Assembly (NCBI GenBank): GCA_017517325.1
Contig: JAFWZW010000010.1
Location: 1 to 64,000, forward strand
Direction of reading: 5' to 3'
Length of the DNA stretch: 64,000 bases
Source: Clostridia bacterium
Lineage (GTDB): Bacteria; Bacillota; Clostridia; Oscillospirales; SIG627
The notes under the pieces: model-generated
The model's database searches: none
The model's input: only the letters and a program-made list of their open reading frames with translations
What the model was told of the DNA's origin: nothing
Made by a program: the position numbers and the translations under genes
Shown here: piece by piece, positions 21,795-29,322 of the stretch
Layout: every line of letters begins with the position of its first letter
Position numbering within the stretch: the stretch's first letter is position 1

Positions 21795-22859
21795 TCAGCG
21801 CATACCCAAGGAGCTGTTCAAGAGAAGGGTGCTGTAGAGAAAGAGAACGTCAGCGTTCTCGAAATTCACCAGATTTCCTAAAAAGTCGGAGGCAACGTAG
21901 CGAATATCCACCAGTACCACCTCCGAGTAGCCCTCCGCCAAAAGAGGCGCAATGGAGGAGCCGAAGGAATCACGGAAGAGGATCAGCCGCTTTCCCGAAG
22001 TGTTAGCCGGGTTTTTCACCGTGATCAGGGGCTGGTTGCCCGATAGGAACATTTCGTAAGGATCACGGCTTTGAGCCTTTTCCAGATCGTAAACGGCCTT
22101 GGCGCCGCTGACCTTGTAGCCTTCAATAGCAGAATTTGTCAGATAGGAAAGACGATCGGGCTTCACTGCAAGGGCAGATTGCCCCACGTAGACCCCGTAA
22201 AAGGGCGTTTCCAAGGTAACGGTTTCATATTCCCCCGAAATGCTCGTGCCCATGGCTTCCGCCAGGGTCTGCGCCACGTCCGCAATGCTTTCCTGCTTCC
22301 AATGGGTATCGGTGCGGTAATAATCCTCAGGCTCCAAAAGAGGCGCGATGGAGACGGGCGTTGCAAACGGAAGCTTTTCCGCCATCTTCTCCTCAAAAAG
22401 CTGATAGTCCAACGGCAGAGGGGAAAGGTGCTCGTTCTTATCGGGGATCATAGCAAACCAAACCTTTTGCCCTGAGGTCAGGTGACGGTCGTGGATCTTG
22501 GTAAAAAGAGCGGCGGCGTGATCCATCATACTCTCATTCATAGGGTATTCGATCTTGGAAAGGTAGCCGTCTTTCGTATAGAGCCCGTTGTTATCCTTTT
22601 GCCCCATAGCAAAAAGGCGGAAATAGGCCTTAATGCTGCGGAAGGTATCCCGGGCGGGAAAATGATCCACCGCCCAGGCTTCAAAGCCGGAAGCCAATTT
22701 TCCCGTAGAAACGGTTTCCCATGTCACCTCGGGCATCACCGCCAAGGTGCGGCGCTCGCTTTCGGAATAATCGCTCTTGGGACCCAGCACGCACCAAAGA
22801 GAAAGACCTAAGAGAAGCCCGCCTAAAACCAAAGTGTTGATAATATATTTGATCTTCAC
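21795..22859 (-). CDS. DHHW-family (AlgX/AlgJ-like) acetyltransfer partner
   Basis: A 354-residue protein with one N-terminal membrane anchor (IINTLVLGGLLLGLSLWCVLG) and an extracytoplasmic SGNH-like domain. The DTHW motif in YYRTDTHWKQESI and the serine motif LILFRDSFGSS are those of DHHW/AlgX proteins, which pass acetyl groups to a polysaccharide outside the membrane. The start codon is GTG with AAGGAGGAG in front. It lies 12 bases after the MBOAT gene, forming the standard two-gene O-acetylation module. Which polymer is modified cannot be told. Confidence 0.88.
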   Translation of the reverse strand: MKIKYIINTLVLGGLLLGLSLWCVLGPKSDYSESERRTLAVMPEVTWETVSTGKLASGFEAWAVDHFPARDTFRSIKAYFRLFAMGQKDNNGLYTKDGYLSKIEYPMNESMMDHAAALFTKIHDRHLTSGQKVWFAMIPDKNEHLSPLPLDYQLFEEKMAEKLPFATPVSIAPLLEPEDYYRTDTHWKQESIADVAQTLAEAMGTSISGEYETVTLETPFYGVYVGQSALAVKPDRLSYLTNSAIEGYKVSGAKAVYDLEKAQSRDPYEMFLSGNQPLITVKNPANTSGKRLILFRDSFGSSIAPLLAEGYSEVVLVDIRYVASDFLGNLVNFENADVLFLYSTLLLNSSLGMR

Positions 22860-22871
22860 GTTTGCTCCTCC

Positions 22872-24248
22872 TTAAAATCTGAAATACAGGAACGGGTTGA
22901 AAGAGCCATCAACCAGATATGCGGTGCAAACTATAAGCAATGCCGCAAGGAAAGGTAGCTCCACGTAGGAAAGAACGCAGCTTCCTTTTTCCGCCAGCCT
23001 TTTGGGAAGTGGGGTGGCACCGATCACAGCGATCACGAAGATCAGCGCGTAGCTCTTCAGATAATACAGAGCCTCTGCGGAAACCAAAGGAATGGCCCCT
23101 GCCCCGAACATACCGCCCAAATCGGAAAGCACCTGCCCCATAGAGGTGGCGTTAAAGATCACAAAGCTGACGACAACCAAAAACAGAACGTAGATGCGGC
23201 TGATCAAGTTGCTCTTTTTCAGCTTTTCCAGGAAGAAGCACTTTTCGATCACCAGAAGCACCGCAAAGTAAAGCCCCCAAAGAATAAAGTTCCAGTCGGC
23301 ACCGTGCCAAAAGCCCGTCAAGAGCCATACCACGAAGATATTAAAGAAGGCGCGGGGCTTTTTCACACGGGAGCCGCCCATAGGGAAATACACGTAATCG
23401 CGAAACCAGGTACCAAGGGACATATGCCAACGGCGCCAGAATTCCGTCACGCTTTTGGAAATATAAGGGTAATTGAAGTTTTCCACAAAATCAAAGCCAA
23501 AGAGCTTGCCGAGACCAATGGCCATATCGCTGTAGCCCGAAAAATCAAAATAAATGTGCAGGGTAAAGGCGATGGCGTAGATCCAGTAAAACAAAACGCT
23601 CTTTTCACCGGTGGAACGGAACACGTCGCATAGCTCGCCTAAAGAATTGGCAATGAGGATCTTTTTAGCAAGACCCAAAATAAAGCGGCGGGCACCCAAG
23701 GAGATCTTTTCAAAGCTGTGGGTGCGCTCCTTCAGCTGGCGGGCAATATCGCTGTAACGAACGATAGGCCCTGCGATCAGCTGGGGAAAGAAGGCGATAT
23801 AGGCACCTAAATCAACGGGGTTTTTCTGCACCTCCACGTCGCCGCGATATACGTCAATGTTGTAGCTTAAGATCTGGAAGGTATAGAAACTGATGCCGAT
23901 GGGCAGAGTCACCCGTAAAAGCGGGAGAGAAAGACCCGTTGCGGCATTGAAATTGGCAATAAAGAAATCTGCGTATTTGTAATAGCACAAAAAGCCTAAG
24001 CTGAAAAGGAGCGAAAGGATCAAAAATACTTTCTTGTATTTTTGAAATCGCACCGTCAGAAGAGCCAGAACGTATCCGCACAAAACGGTAACCAACATCA
24101 GCACCACAAGGCGCGGCTCACCCCAGGCATAAAAAACGAGGCTGGAGATCAGAATGGTGGTGTTCTTCAGCTTTTTGGGGGTGATGGCATAGAGAAGCAG
24201 TACGATGGGCAGATAGTAATATAAAAAGGGGATTCCTGAAAACAGCAC
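22872..24248 (-). CDS. MBOAT-family membrane-bound O-acyltransferase (AlgI-like)
   Basis: A 458-residue polytopic membrane protein. Its core holds WRRWHMSLGTWFRDYVYFPMGGSR and the catalytic histidine region LLTGFWHGADWNFILWGLYF, signatures of the AlgI/PatA branch of MBOAT enzymes, which move acetyl groups across the membrane for polysaccharide or peptidoglycan O-acetylation. The start codon is GTG after AAGGAAGGAAAG. It is followed at 12 bases by the DHHW partner. A terminator separates it from the upstream ECF operon, so it probably has its own promoter in the short gap or depends on readthrough. Confidence 0.92.
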   Translation of the reverse strand: MLFSGIPFLYYYLPIVLLLYAITPKKLKNTTILISSLVFYAWGEPRLVVLMLVTVLCGYVLALLTVRFQKYKKVFLILSLLFSLGFLCYYKYADFFIANFNAATGLSLPLLRVTLPIGISFYTFQILSYNIDVYRGDVEVQKNPVDLGAYIAFFPQLIAGPIVRYSDIARQLKERTHSFEKISLGARRFILGLAKKILIANSLGELCDVFRSTGEKSVLFYWIYAIAFTLHIYFDFSGYSDMAIGLGKLFGFDFVENFNYPYISKSVTEFWRRWHMSLGTWFRDYVYFPMGGSRVKKPRAFFNIFVVWLLTGFWHGADWNFILWGLYFAVLLVIEKCFFLEKLKKSNLISRIYVLFLVVVSFVIFNATSMGQVLSDLGGMFGAGAIPLVSAEALYYLKSYALIFVIAVIGATPLPKRLAEKGSCVLSYVELPFLAALLIVCTAYLVDGSFNPFLYFRF

Positions 24249-24271
24249 GCTTCTTTCCTTCCTTTCCGTTT

Positions 24272-24309
24272 GAAAAAAATCAGCATAACGGGCGTTATGC
24301 TGATTTTTT
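24272..24309 (-). terminator. Intrinsic terminator of ECF operon
   Basis: Minus strand AAAATCAGCATAACG, short loop, CGTTATGCTGATTTTTTT; a long perfect stem with a T-run after the lipoprotein gene. Confidence 0.9.
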
Positions 24310-24326
24310 CATTTTTTCTTTAAGTG

Positions 24327-24959
24327 TTACGCAACTTCACCGTCAGCGGCAGGGGTCTGATCCATTTCACCGTCAGCAGCGGGGAGCTGATCCTCATCGC
24401 CCAGAGCCATACCGCCCATATCGGGGGTCTCGTTCTGCTCGAAGGTTTCGGGGCACATCAGGAAAAATACGATGTTGTCCTTGTTCTCAACGATCTTTTC
24501 ATCAGCGGTAACGCAGATGTTCCAGCGAAGGTTTGCGGAATCGGAAAGGGTCTTCTTGAATTCTTCCACGTCGGTACCCTCTGCAAGGTCAAAAACGTAA
24601 CCAACGAAGGGAATCACGCCGATCATGGGAGCAAACATAACGCCTTCCTTGAAGCCCTTGATCTCGGTGTTTTCAAAACCGGTAAGAAGGCCTTCTTCAA
24701 CGGGCATAGTGCCGCCCATAAACTGAATCACGCTATTCTGCATCAGTTCATCGGCAATTTCCTGTGCGGTGGTCTTCTCGGAAGCCTTGAATGCGTCCAA
24801 AAGGGTCTGACCTACGGTCTTGTCGGAAGCGGGTTCACCTGCGGTCTCCTCGATGGTGCCTGCTTCAGGGGTGGTTGCGGTAGCCTTTTCTTCTGCTGCG
24901 CAGGAAGCGAAGCTGAGAAGCATAGCCAATGCCAGGATGGTAGCAAAGATCTTTTTCAT
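24327..24959 (-). CDS. Lipoprotein of unknown function in ECF sigma operon
   Basis: A 210-residue protein beginning with a lipoprotein signal peptide, MKKIFATILALAMLLSFASC, where the cysteine at residue 20 would be lipidated. The mature part is acidic and threonine/alanine-rich at first, then a folded region (MFAPMIGVIPFVGYVFDLAEGTDVEEFKKTLSDSANLRWNICV), then a low-complexity acidic tail with near-repeats ADGEMDQTPAADGEVA. No confident family. It follows the anti-sigma-like gene by 22 bases and ends at a strong terminator, so it is the third gene of the sigma operon and may be a surface sensor or effector of that pathway. Confidence 0.8.
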   Translation of the reverse strand: MKKIFATILALAMLLSFASCAAEEKATATTPEAGTIEETAGEPASDKTVGQTLLDAFKASEKTTAQEIADELMQNSVIQFMGGTMPVEEGLLTGFENTEIKGFKEGVMFAPMIGVIPFVGYVFDLAEGTDVEEFKKTLSDSANLRWNICVTADEKIVENKDNIVFFLMCPETFEQNETPDMGGMALGDEDQLPAADGEMDQTPAADGEVA

Positions 24960-24981
24960 TTTTTTGTTTCTCCTTTAATAT

Positions 24982-25506
24982 TTATATTTCTTTTATTAGG
25001 AACTTGTTTTGCGCATCGTCATAGCTGATTGCGATGCGGCGAAGGTTTTTCCCGCAGGAAATCTCCATTTGGGCTTCGGTCTCCCCTTGGCGGAGCTCCC
25101 AGCGAAAGGCGATTTCACCGTCAAAGGTCAGGCTCGTCCGAAGAGCATCATCCTCCGTAATGAGAAAGCCACGCGAAACGGAGATCACGGTTTCCTCTTC
25201 GCTTTGGATCTCAAACGGAAGAGAGACGGCGGTAACCGAGCGTTCCGGCCCCCGGGAAGCAGACTCCCATTCCAAGGTGCCCGTCAATGCATTTCCGTCA
25301 ACGAATACCGAAACAAGCGGGTTTTGGGGCAAGAAAAACGCAAGCCCCAAAATCAAAAGGAAAGCGGCAGCAATGGGTGCCAAGCGGATCGCCCAATTTC
25401 CCGAACCTTTTTCAGCGTTTTTCCTTGCTTTGCAAACAACCCGTTCCCGAAGCTCCTCCGGGGCGCGGATACTGCGATACGCCGAAATCTGCTTTTCGGA
25501 AAACAT
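24982..25506 (-). CDS. Putative membrane anti-sigma factor
   Basis: A 174-residue protein with a cytoplasmic head (MFSEKQISAYRSIRAPEELRERVVCKARKNAEKG), one membrane helix (LAPIAAAFLLILGLAFFLP, about residues 42-60) and an extracytoplasmic domain of about 110 residues. This is the layout of an anti-sigma factor, and it starts one base after the ECF sigma gene stop, implying coupled translation. No zinc-binding HxxxCxxC motif is present, so it is not a ZAS-type. Role inferred from architecture and position. Confidence 0.7.
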   Translation of the reverse strand: MFSEKQISAYRSIRAPEELRERVVCKARKNAEKGSGNWAIRLAPIAAAFLLILGLAFFLPQNPLVSVFVDGNALTGTLEWESASRGPERSVTAVSLPFEIQSEEETVISVSRGFLITEDDALRTSLTFDGEIAFRWELRQGETEAQMEISCGKNLRRIAISYDDAQNKFLIKEI

Positions 25507-25507
25507 A

Positions 25508-25993
25508 TTACTCCTCCTGTATCATCTCTTTTAGTGCTTCCCGTGCGCGGCTCCACCGCATTTTGGCGGCAGATAAGGAGATTCCAAGGCTCTGAGCTAC
25601 CTCTTGCAGAGAAAAGCCCTCCAGCGCGTGAAGCACCACAACGGAACGGAACTTTTCAGGCAAAGCAGCCACGGTATCAAGAAGCTCTCGGTAAGGAGCT
25701 TCATCCTCTGCCGCTACGTGTTCCAGTTCGCTAAAGGGGGTGACATCGTGATTCTTTTGTCGGCGGTGCAGATCGTGACAACGGTTCACCGTTACCCGCA
25801 AAAGCCAAGCTTTTTCATGCTCCGGGCTGAAGAATACCACGGGCGCGGTCATATATCGAACGAATGCGTCCTGAACCACGTCGCAGGCATCTGCCTCGGA
25901 AGCAAGCTGCGCAAAGGAAACGCGATACAGCAGATCGGCATATTTTTCATAGGCCTGCTCTACGTCCCGTTTCGGGCGCTGAAAAATGCTCAT
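25508..25993 (-). CDS. ECF-type RNA polymerase sigma factor
   Basis: A 161-residue sigma-70 relative with only regions 2 and 4. Region 2 is AYEKYADLLYRVSFAQLASEADACDVVQDAFVRYM, including the DxxQDxF core; region 4 is VAALPEKFRSVVVLHALEGFSLQEVAQSLGISLSAAKMRWSRAREAL, a helix-turn-helix for the -35 element. It heads a three-gene operon with a membrane anti-sigma-like protein and a lipoprotein, so it should respond to an envelope signal. AGGAGG precedes the ATG, and an ECF-like promoter lies just upstream, suggesting autoregulation. Confidence 0.93.
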   Translation of the reverse strand: MSIFQRPKRDVEQAYEKYADLLYRVSFAQLASEADACDVVQDAFVRYMTAPVVFFSPEHEKAWLLRVTVNRCHDLHRRQKNHDVTPFSELEHVAAEDEAPYRELLDTVAALPEKFRSVVVLHALEGFSLQEVAQSLGISLSAAKMRWSRAREALKEMIQEE

Positions 25994-26016
25994 GCACTTT
26001 GCCCTCCTGATTGTAA

Positions 26017-26043
26017 TACGTTTGAAAAGCGGAAAAAGTCACA
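26017..26043 (-). promoter_or_regulatory. Candidate autoregulatory ECF promoter
   Basis: Minus strand TGTGAC (26038-26043), 17-base spacer, CGTA (26017-26020), then a very short leader to AGGAGG and the sigma gene ATG. TGxxAC with CGTA at 16-17 bases resembles ECF (SigW-like) promoters and not sigma-A promoters. Inference from motif and position. Confidence 0.45.
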
Positions 26044-26102
26044 AAAAAGCGAAAAAATATTTTTTCTTTTTTACTGTACAGTTTATGGTACACTATTTTT
26101 CT

Positions 26103-26108
26103 TATAAT
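26103..26108 (+). promoter_or_regulatory. -10 element upstream of small membrane peptide gene
   Basis: TATAAT preceded by an AT-rich stretch without a good -35 at 17 bases; an imperfect palindrome TGTACAG...GGTACAC lies just upstream (about 26075-26093). Confidence 0.4.
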
Positions 26109-26146
26109 AAAATCACAAAATCAAAAACGAAAAAGGAGATCAAGAT

Positions 26147-26293
26147 ATGACCAGAAACGTACCGAATCCCAAAGACAGAACCATTCGCCGCCTTTTGGAA
26201 GAAAAAAGAAGACTTTGCTGGGAAAAGAATGCCCTTACGGCTCTGTGCCTGCTGTTATCCACCGCCCTTGGGGTCATTCTGATCCTGATTTAA
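26147..26293 (+). CDS. 48-residue single-pass membrane peptide
   Basis: Short frame MTRNVPNPKDRTIRRLLEEK... with a charged, arginine-rich first half and a hydrophobic second half (ALTALCLLLSTALGVILILI) that fits one membrane helix. Supported by AAAAAGGAGAT at correct spacing and a TATAAT upstream. Not recognised as a family. It is divergent from the ECF sigma operon and its stop codon overlaps that of the convergent phosphodiesterase gene by four bases. It could be a target of, or accessory to, the neighbouring sigma system, but that is only suggested by position. Confidence 0.65.
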   Translation: MTRNVPNPKDRTIRRLLEEKRRLCWEKNALTALCLLLSTALGVILILI

Positions 26294-26832
26294 ACCTGCA
26301 GGGTGTGATACGCTTCCCCATCCAGCGTTTTCCAGGTGAAGACTCCGTCCTCCAGCATCATATAACCACGGGCGGAGCCACCCTTGGGAATGGTGGCGGA
26401 TCCGGGATTAAGAATGAAGATCCCCTCCTCTTCCTCCCAAGTGGGAACGTGGGTGTGACCGTGAAGAAGAATATCCCCTTTTTTCAGAGGAGGCATAGCC
26501 GCCTTGTGGAAGGTATGGCCGTGGGTGGCAAATACGGTGCGCTCCCCCAAAGGGATCAGCGCATAGGGCGCCATAATGGGAAATTCCAGCACCATCTGAT
26601 CCACCTCGGTGTCGCAATTGCCGCGAACGCAGAAAAGACTTTCCTTCCGCTCATTGAGAAGGGCGATGACCTCCTTGGGCGCGTACTCATCGGGCAGATC
26701 GTTGCGGGGGCCGTGATACAGAATATCCCCCAAAAACAAAAGGCGCTCTGCACCTTCACGGTCAAAGGCCTCCAGGAGACTGCGACAGGTAAGAGCGGAG
26801 CCGTGCAGGTCCGAAGCAATCATCCATTTCAT
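26290..26832 (-). CDS. YfcE-family metallophosphoesterase
   Basis: A 180-residue calcineurin-like phosphoesterase. All metal motifs are in order: ASDLHGS, LGDILYHGP, RGNCD, THGHTFH and LLHGHTHVP. This set is that of the YfcE phosphodiesterase family, which cleaves phosphodiesters in vitro with an unclear physiological substrate. The frame is open to 26877, but MKWMIASDLHG at 26832 begins the conserved fold and has AGAGGG upstream. Probably monocistronic. Confidence 0.92.
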   Translation of the reverse strand: MKWMIASDLHGSALTCRSLLEAFDREGAERLLFLGDILYHGPRNDLPDEYAPKEVIALLNERKESLFCVRGNCDTEVDQMVLEFPIMAPYALIPLGERTVFATHGHTFHKAAMPPLKKGDILLHGHTHVPTWEEEEGIFILNPGSATIPKGGSARGYMMLEDGVFTWKTLDGEAYHTLQV

Positions 26833-26960
26833 AATAATAAAACCCTCTTCTATTTTATTTTGTCCAGTATAGCCCATTTCGCCGCTTTTTGCAAGGATTT
26901 CCTTTTCTTTTCCCCCTTTTCGTGTTATAATACGGAAAGAATCAAAAAGTGAGGCTTCCT

Positions 26961-27866
26961 ATGACAAAAGAAGAATCCATCCGAGTAACCGCGCACATCG
27001 CCCGCATCATTGCGGAAAAGGCCCCCACCGTCACCTATACGCCCAAGGACGTAAAGGAGGCCCGCGCCGCCTACAGTGACGAAAAGCTGGCTGAATTAAA
27101 AGCGGAGGGCTTTTATTTCGACGATTTCGAGCTGTTTTACGTTATGCTCCGCTTTGCAGAAGCTCTGGACCTTTGGAGCCGTGCGGATCAGGATTATCTG
27201 CAGGCGCTGTTTTCTCAAGCAAGGAAGCTGGATCGATCTACGTTTTATCGGGATCCGTATTTGAAGGAGATCACGGTAAAGGAGCGGCGGATCGAAAACT
27301 TTCTTCTCACCGAAAGCGGGTACGCACGCGGGGAATTTTTTCAGTACGATATGCCCTCCCTTCAGGGGGATCTGGTAGTGCCAAAGCTGGGCTTTTTTCC
27401 ACAGCAAGTTGCATTCCCCGCCGTGTACGAGGGCAACGTCCCTTGGGTCAGCGTTTGCCCCTCGGAGATCTATTCCATGGGGCCGGATATTCCCGATGCG
27501 GAAGGCAGAGTTTTGGTTTTGGGACTGGGGCTTGGGTACTACCCTCACCTCATCTCAAAATCTCCCAAGGTAAAGTCCGTCACCATCGTGGAGAGAAGCC
27601 CCCAGATCATTACGCTTTTTCGTGAGGAACTGCTGCCGCAGTTTTCTCACAAGGAAAAGATCCGCGTGGTACAGGCAGACGCCTTTGATTTTTTAAAGGA
27701 AACCGAGCCGGGGGAATACGATTTTTGCTACGCCGATATTTGGGAAGGCTGGCACGACGGCGCCGACTGTTACGAAAGGATCCTCCCCCACGAAAAGCGC
27801 CTTTATGATTGCACCTTCCGCTACTGGATCCACGATGAGATCCTTTGGTATCAAAAAAATCGCTAA
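26961..27866 (+). CDS. Rossmann-fold SAM-methyltransferase/spermidine synthase-like protein
   Basis: A 301-residue protein of uncertain function. The C-terminal half carries a class I SAM-methyltransferase-like nucleotide fold: VLVLGLGLGYYPHLI (motif I), VTIVERSP with an acidic residue at the end of strand 2, VVQADAFDFLKE and YDFCYADIWEG (motif IV region). This pattern also suits spermidine synthase-like proteins. The N-terminal 150 residues are helical and unrecognised. GTG at 26949 is possible but GAGG precedes ATG 26961 by six bases, so that start is taken. It has no close operon partners. Confidence 0.7.
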   Translation: MTKEESIRVTAHIARIIAEKAPTVTYTPKDVKEARAAYSDEKLAELKAEGFYFDDFELFYVMLRFAEALDLWSRADQDYLQALFSQARKLDRSTFYRDPYLKEITVKERRIENFLLTESGYARGEFFQYDMPSLQGDLVVPKLGFFPQQVAFPAVYEGNVPWVSVCPSEIYSMGPDIPDAEGRVLVLGLGLGYYPHLISKSPKVKSVTIVERSPQIITLFREELLPQFSHKEKIRVVQADAFDFLKETEPGEYDFCYADIWEGWHDGADCYERILPHEKRLYDCTFRYWIHDEILWYQKNR

Positions 27867-27873
27867 AGCAATC

Positions 27874-27902
27874 TTGAAAAGTAAATCCGTGTGTGTTACA
27901 AT
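27874..27902 (+). promoter_or_regulatory. Sigma-A promoter of trkA-trkH
   Basis: TTGAAA (27874-27879), 17-base spacer, TACAAT (27897-27902), giving a leader of about 50 bases before trkA. No riboswitch fits in that leader. Confidence 0.7.
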
Positions 27903-27960
27903 TACCTTAAGTATAGGCTATTGATTTTTAAACGATGAAACTGAAAAAAGGATCAAATTT

Positions 27961-29319
27961 ATGAACATCATTATTGTGGGCGGCGGCAAGATCGGCACCA
28001 CCATACTGAAAAACTTGGTTTCGGAGGGGCATAACGTTACCGCCATCGACAGTAACCCCGAGGTGATCAAGGAGATCTCCAACACCTACGACGTTATGTG
28101 CGTATGCGGCAACGGCGTGGATTGGGAGACCCTGACGGAAGCAGAGGTGGAAAGCACCCAGCTTCTCATTGCCGTCACGGGGTCCGATGAATTTAATATG
28201 CTCTGCTGTTTTATGGCAAAGCAAATGGGCGTGCCCAATACCATTGCACGTATCCGAAATCCCGAATACAACGACCAGAGTTTGGGCTTTATCAAGCAAA
28301 CCTTGGGCATTTCCTTTGCCATCAATCCCGATCAGCTGGCGGCAAAGGAGCTTTTCAATTTACTTCAGCTTCCCGGTGCTGAAAGCGTGGAAACCTTTTC
28401 AAGAAAAAATTTTGAAATGGTAGAGCTGCTTCTCAAGGCAGATTCCCCCCTGAACGGTCTTTCCCTTTCGGAAATGAAGAAGAAATATCAGGCATCCTAC
28501 CTGGTAGGCGCCGTGGGGCGTGAAAACGAGGTCATCATCCCCAACGGTTCCTTCGTGATGCAAAGCGGCGACCGCCTTGGGATTACGGCTGCCTCCTCCG
28601 AGGTAGAGCGGCTCTTCAGAATGCTGGGTACCATGCAGGAGCGTGCACGAAACGCTATGATCATTGGTGCCAGCCGCACCGCCTATTATCTGGCAAAAAT
28701 GCTTTTAAAAAGCGGCTGTGCCGTTACCATTATTGAAAAGAATAAAGAGATCTGTGAATCCTTTGCAGAGCTTCTCCCCGAAGCCGTGGTCATCTGCGGT
28801 GACGGTGCCCGGGAAGAGCTTTTGCTGGAGGAAGGCCTTGGCTCTATGGATGCCTTCGTCACCCTTACGGGCATTGACGAAGAGAACATTCTTCTTTCCT
28901 ATCAAGCCCTCTCCCGCGGGGTAAAGAAGGTCATTGCCAAGATCAACCGCGAGGAATTTACCGAAATGGCAACGAAATTAGGGCTGGATTGCACCATTTC
29001 TCCACGCAGCCTCATCAGTGACGTGCTCACCCGCTATGCACGTGCACTGGAAAATTCCATGGGCAGTAAGATCGAAACGCTCTATAAGCTGATGGACGGA
29101 AACGCCGAAGCGGCAGAATTTCTGGTGGGGAAGGATTTCTCCCATTGCCGCATCCCCTTAAAGGATCTGAAGCTGAAGAAGAACATTCTGGTAGCAGGCA
29201 TCCTGCGGGGAAGAAAGGTCATCATTCCCGCCGGCTCCGATTGCATTCTGCCGGAGGATCGGGTAGTCATTTTATCTGCAGGCAAGGTACTTTCCGACCT
29301 TTCCGATATTCTGGAGTAG
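27961..29319 (+). CDS. trkA: Trk potassium uptake regulatory protein TrkA
   Basis: Cytosolic gating ring subunit of the Trk potassium transporter. The 452 residues consist of two tandem RCK units: an NAD(H)-binding Rossmann fold at the N-terminus (IIIVGGGKIGTTILKNL, with DSNPEV after strand 2) and a second, more degenerate one at about residue 225 (MIIGASRTAYYLAKML, IIEKNKE), each followed by an RCK_C ligand domain. The double-RCK length is that of TrkA rather than single-RCK KtrA. Followed after three bases by trkH. Confidence 0.95.
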   Translation: MNIIIVGGGKIGTTILKNLVSEGHNVTAIDSNPEVIKEISNTYDVMCVCGNGVDWETLTEAEVESTQLLIAVTGSDEFNMLCCFMAKQMGVPNTIARIRNPEYNDQSLGFIKQTLGISFAINPDQLAAKELFNLLQLPGAESVETFSRKNFEMVELLLKADSPLNGLSLSEMKKKYQASYLVGAVGRENEVIIPNGSFVMQSGDRLGITAASSEVERLFRMLGTMQERARNAMIIGASRTAYYLAKMLLKSGCAVTIIEKNKEICESFAELLPEAVVICGDGAREELLLEEGLGSMDAFVTLTGIDEENILLSYQALSRGVKKVIAKINREEFTEMATKLGLDCTISPRSLISDVLTRYARALENSMGSKIETLYKLMDGNAEAAEFLVGKDFSHCRIPLKDLKLKKNILVAGILRGRKVIIPAGSDCILPEDRVVILSAGKVLSDLSDILE

Positions 29320-29322
29320 CCT

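Noticed and set aside
24336..24420. Repeat-like Gly/Asp/Ala codons at the lipoprotein end
   Set aside because: Imperfect low-complexity coding repeat, not a mobile element or regulatory repeat.
27903..27960. Possible riboswitch upstream of trkA
   Set aside because: The leader is only about 50 bases and shows no stable structure, too short for a c-di-AMP riboswitch.
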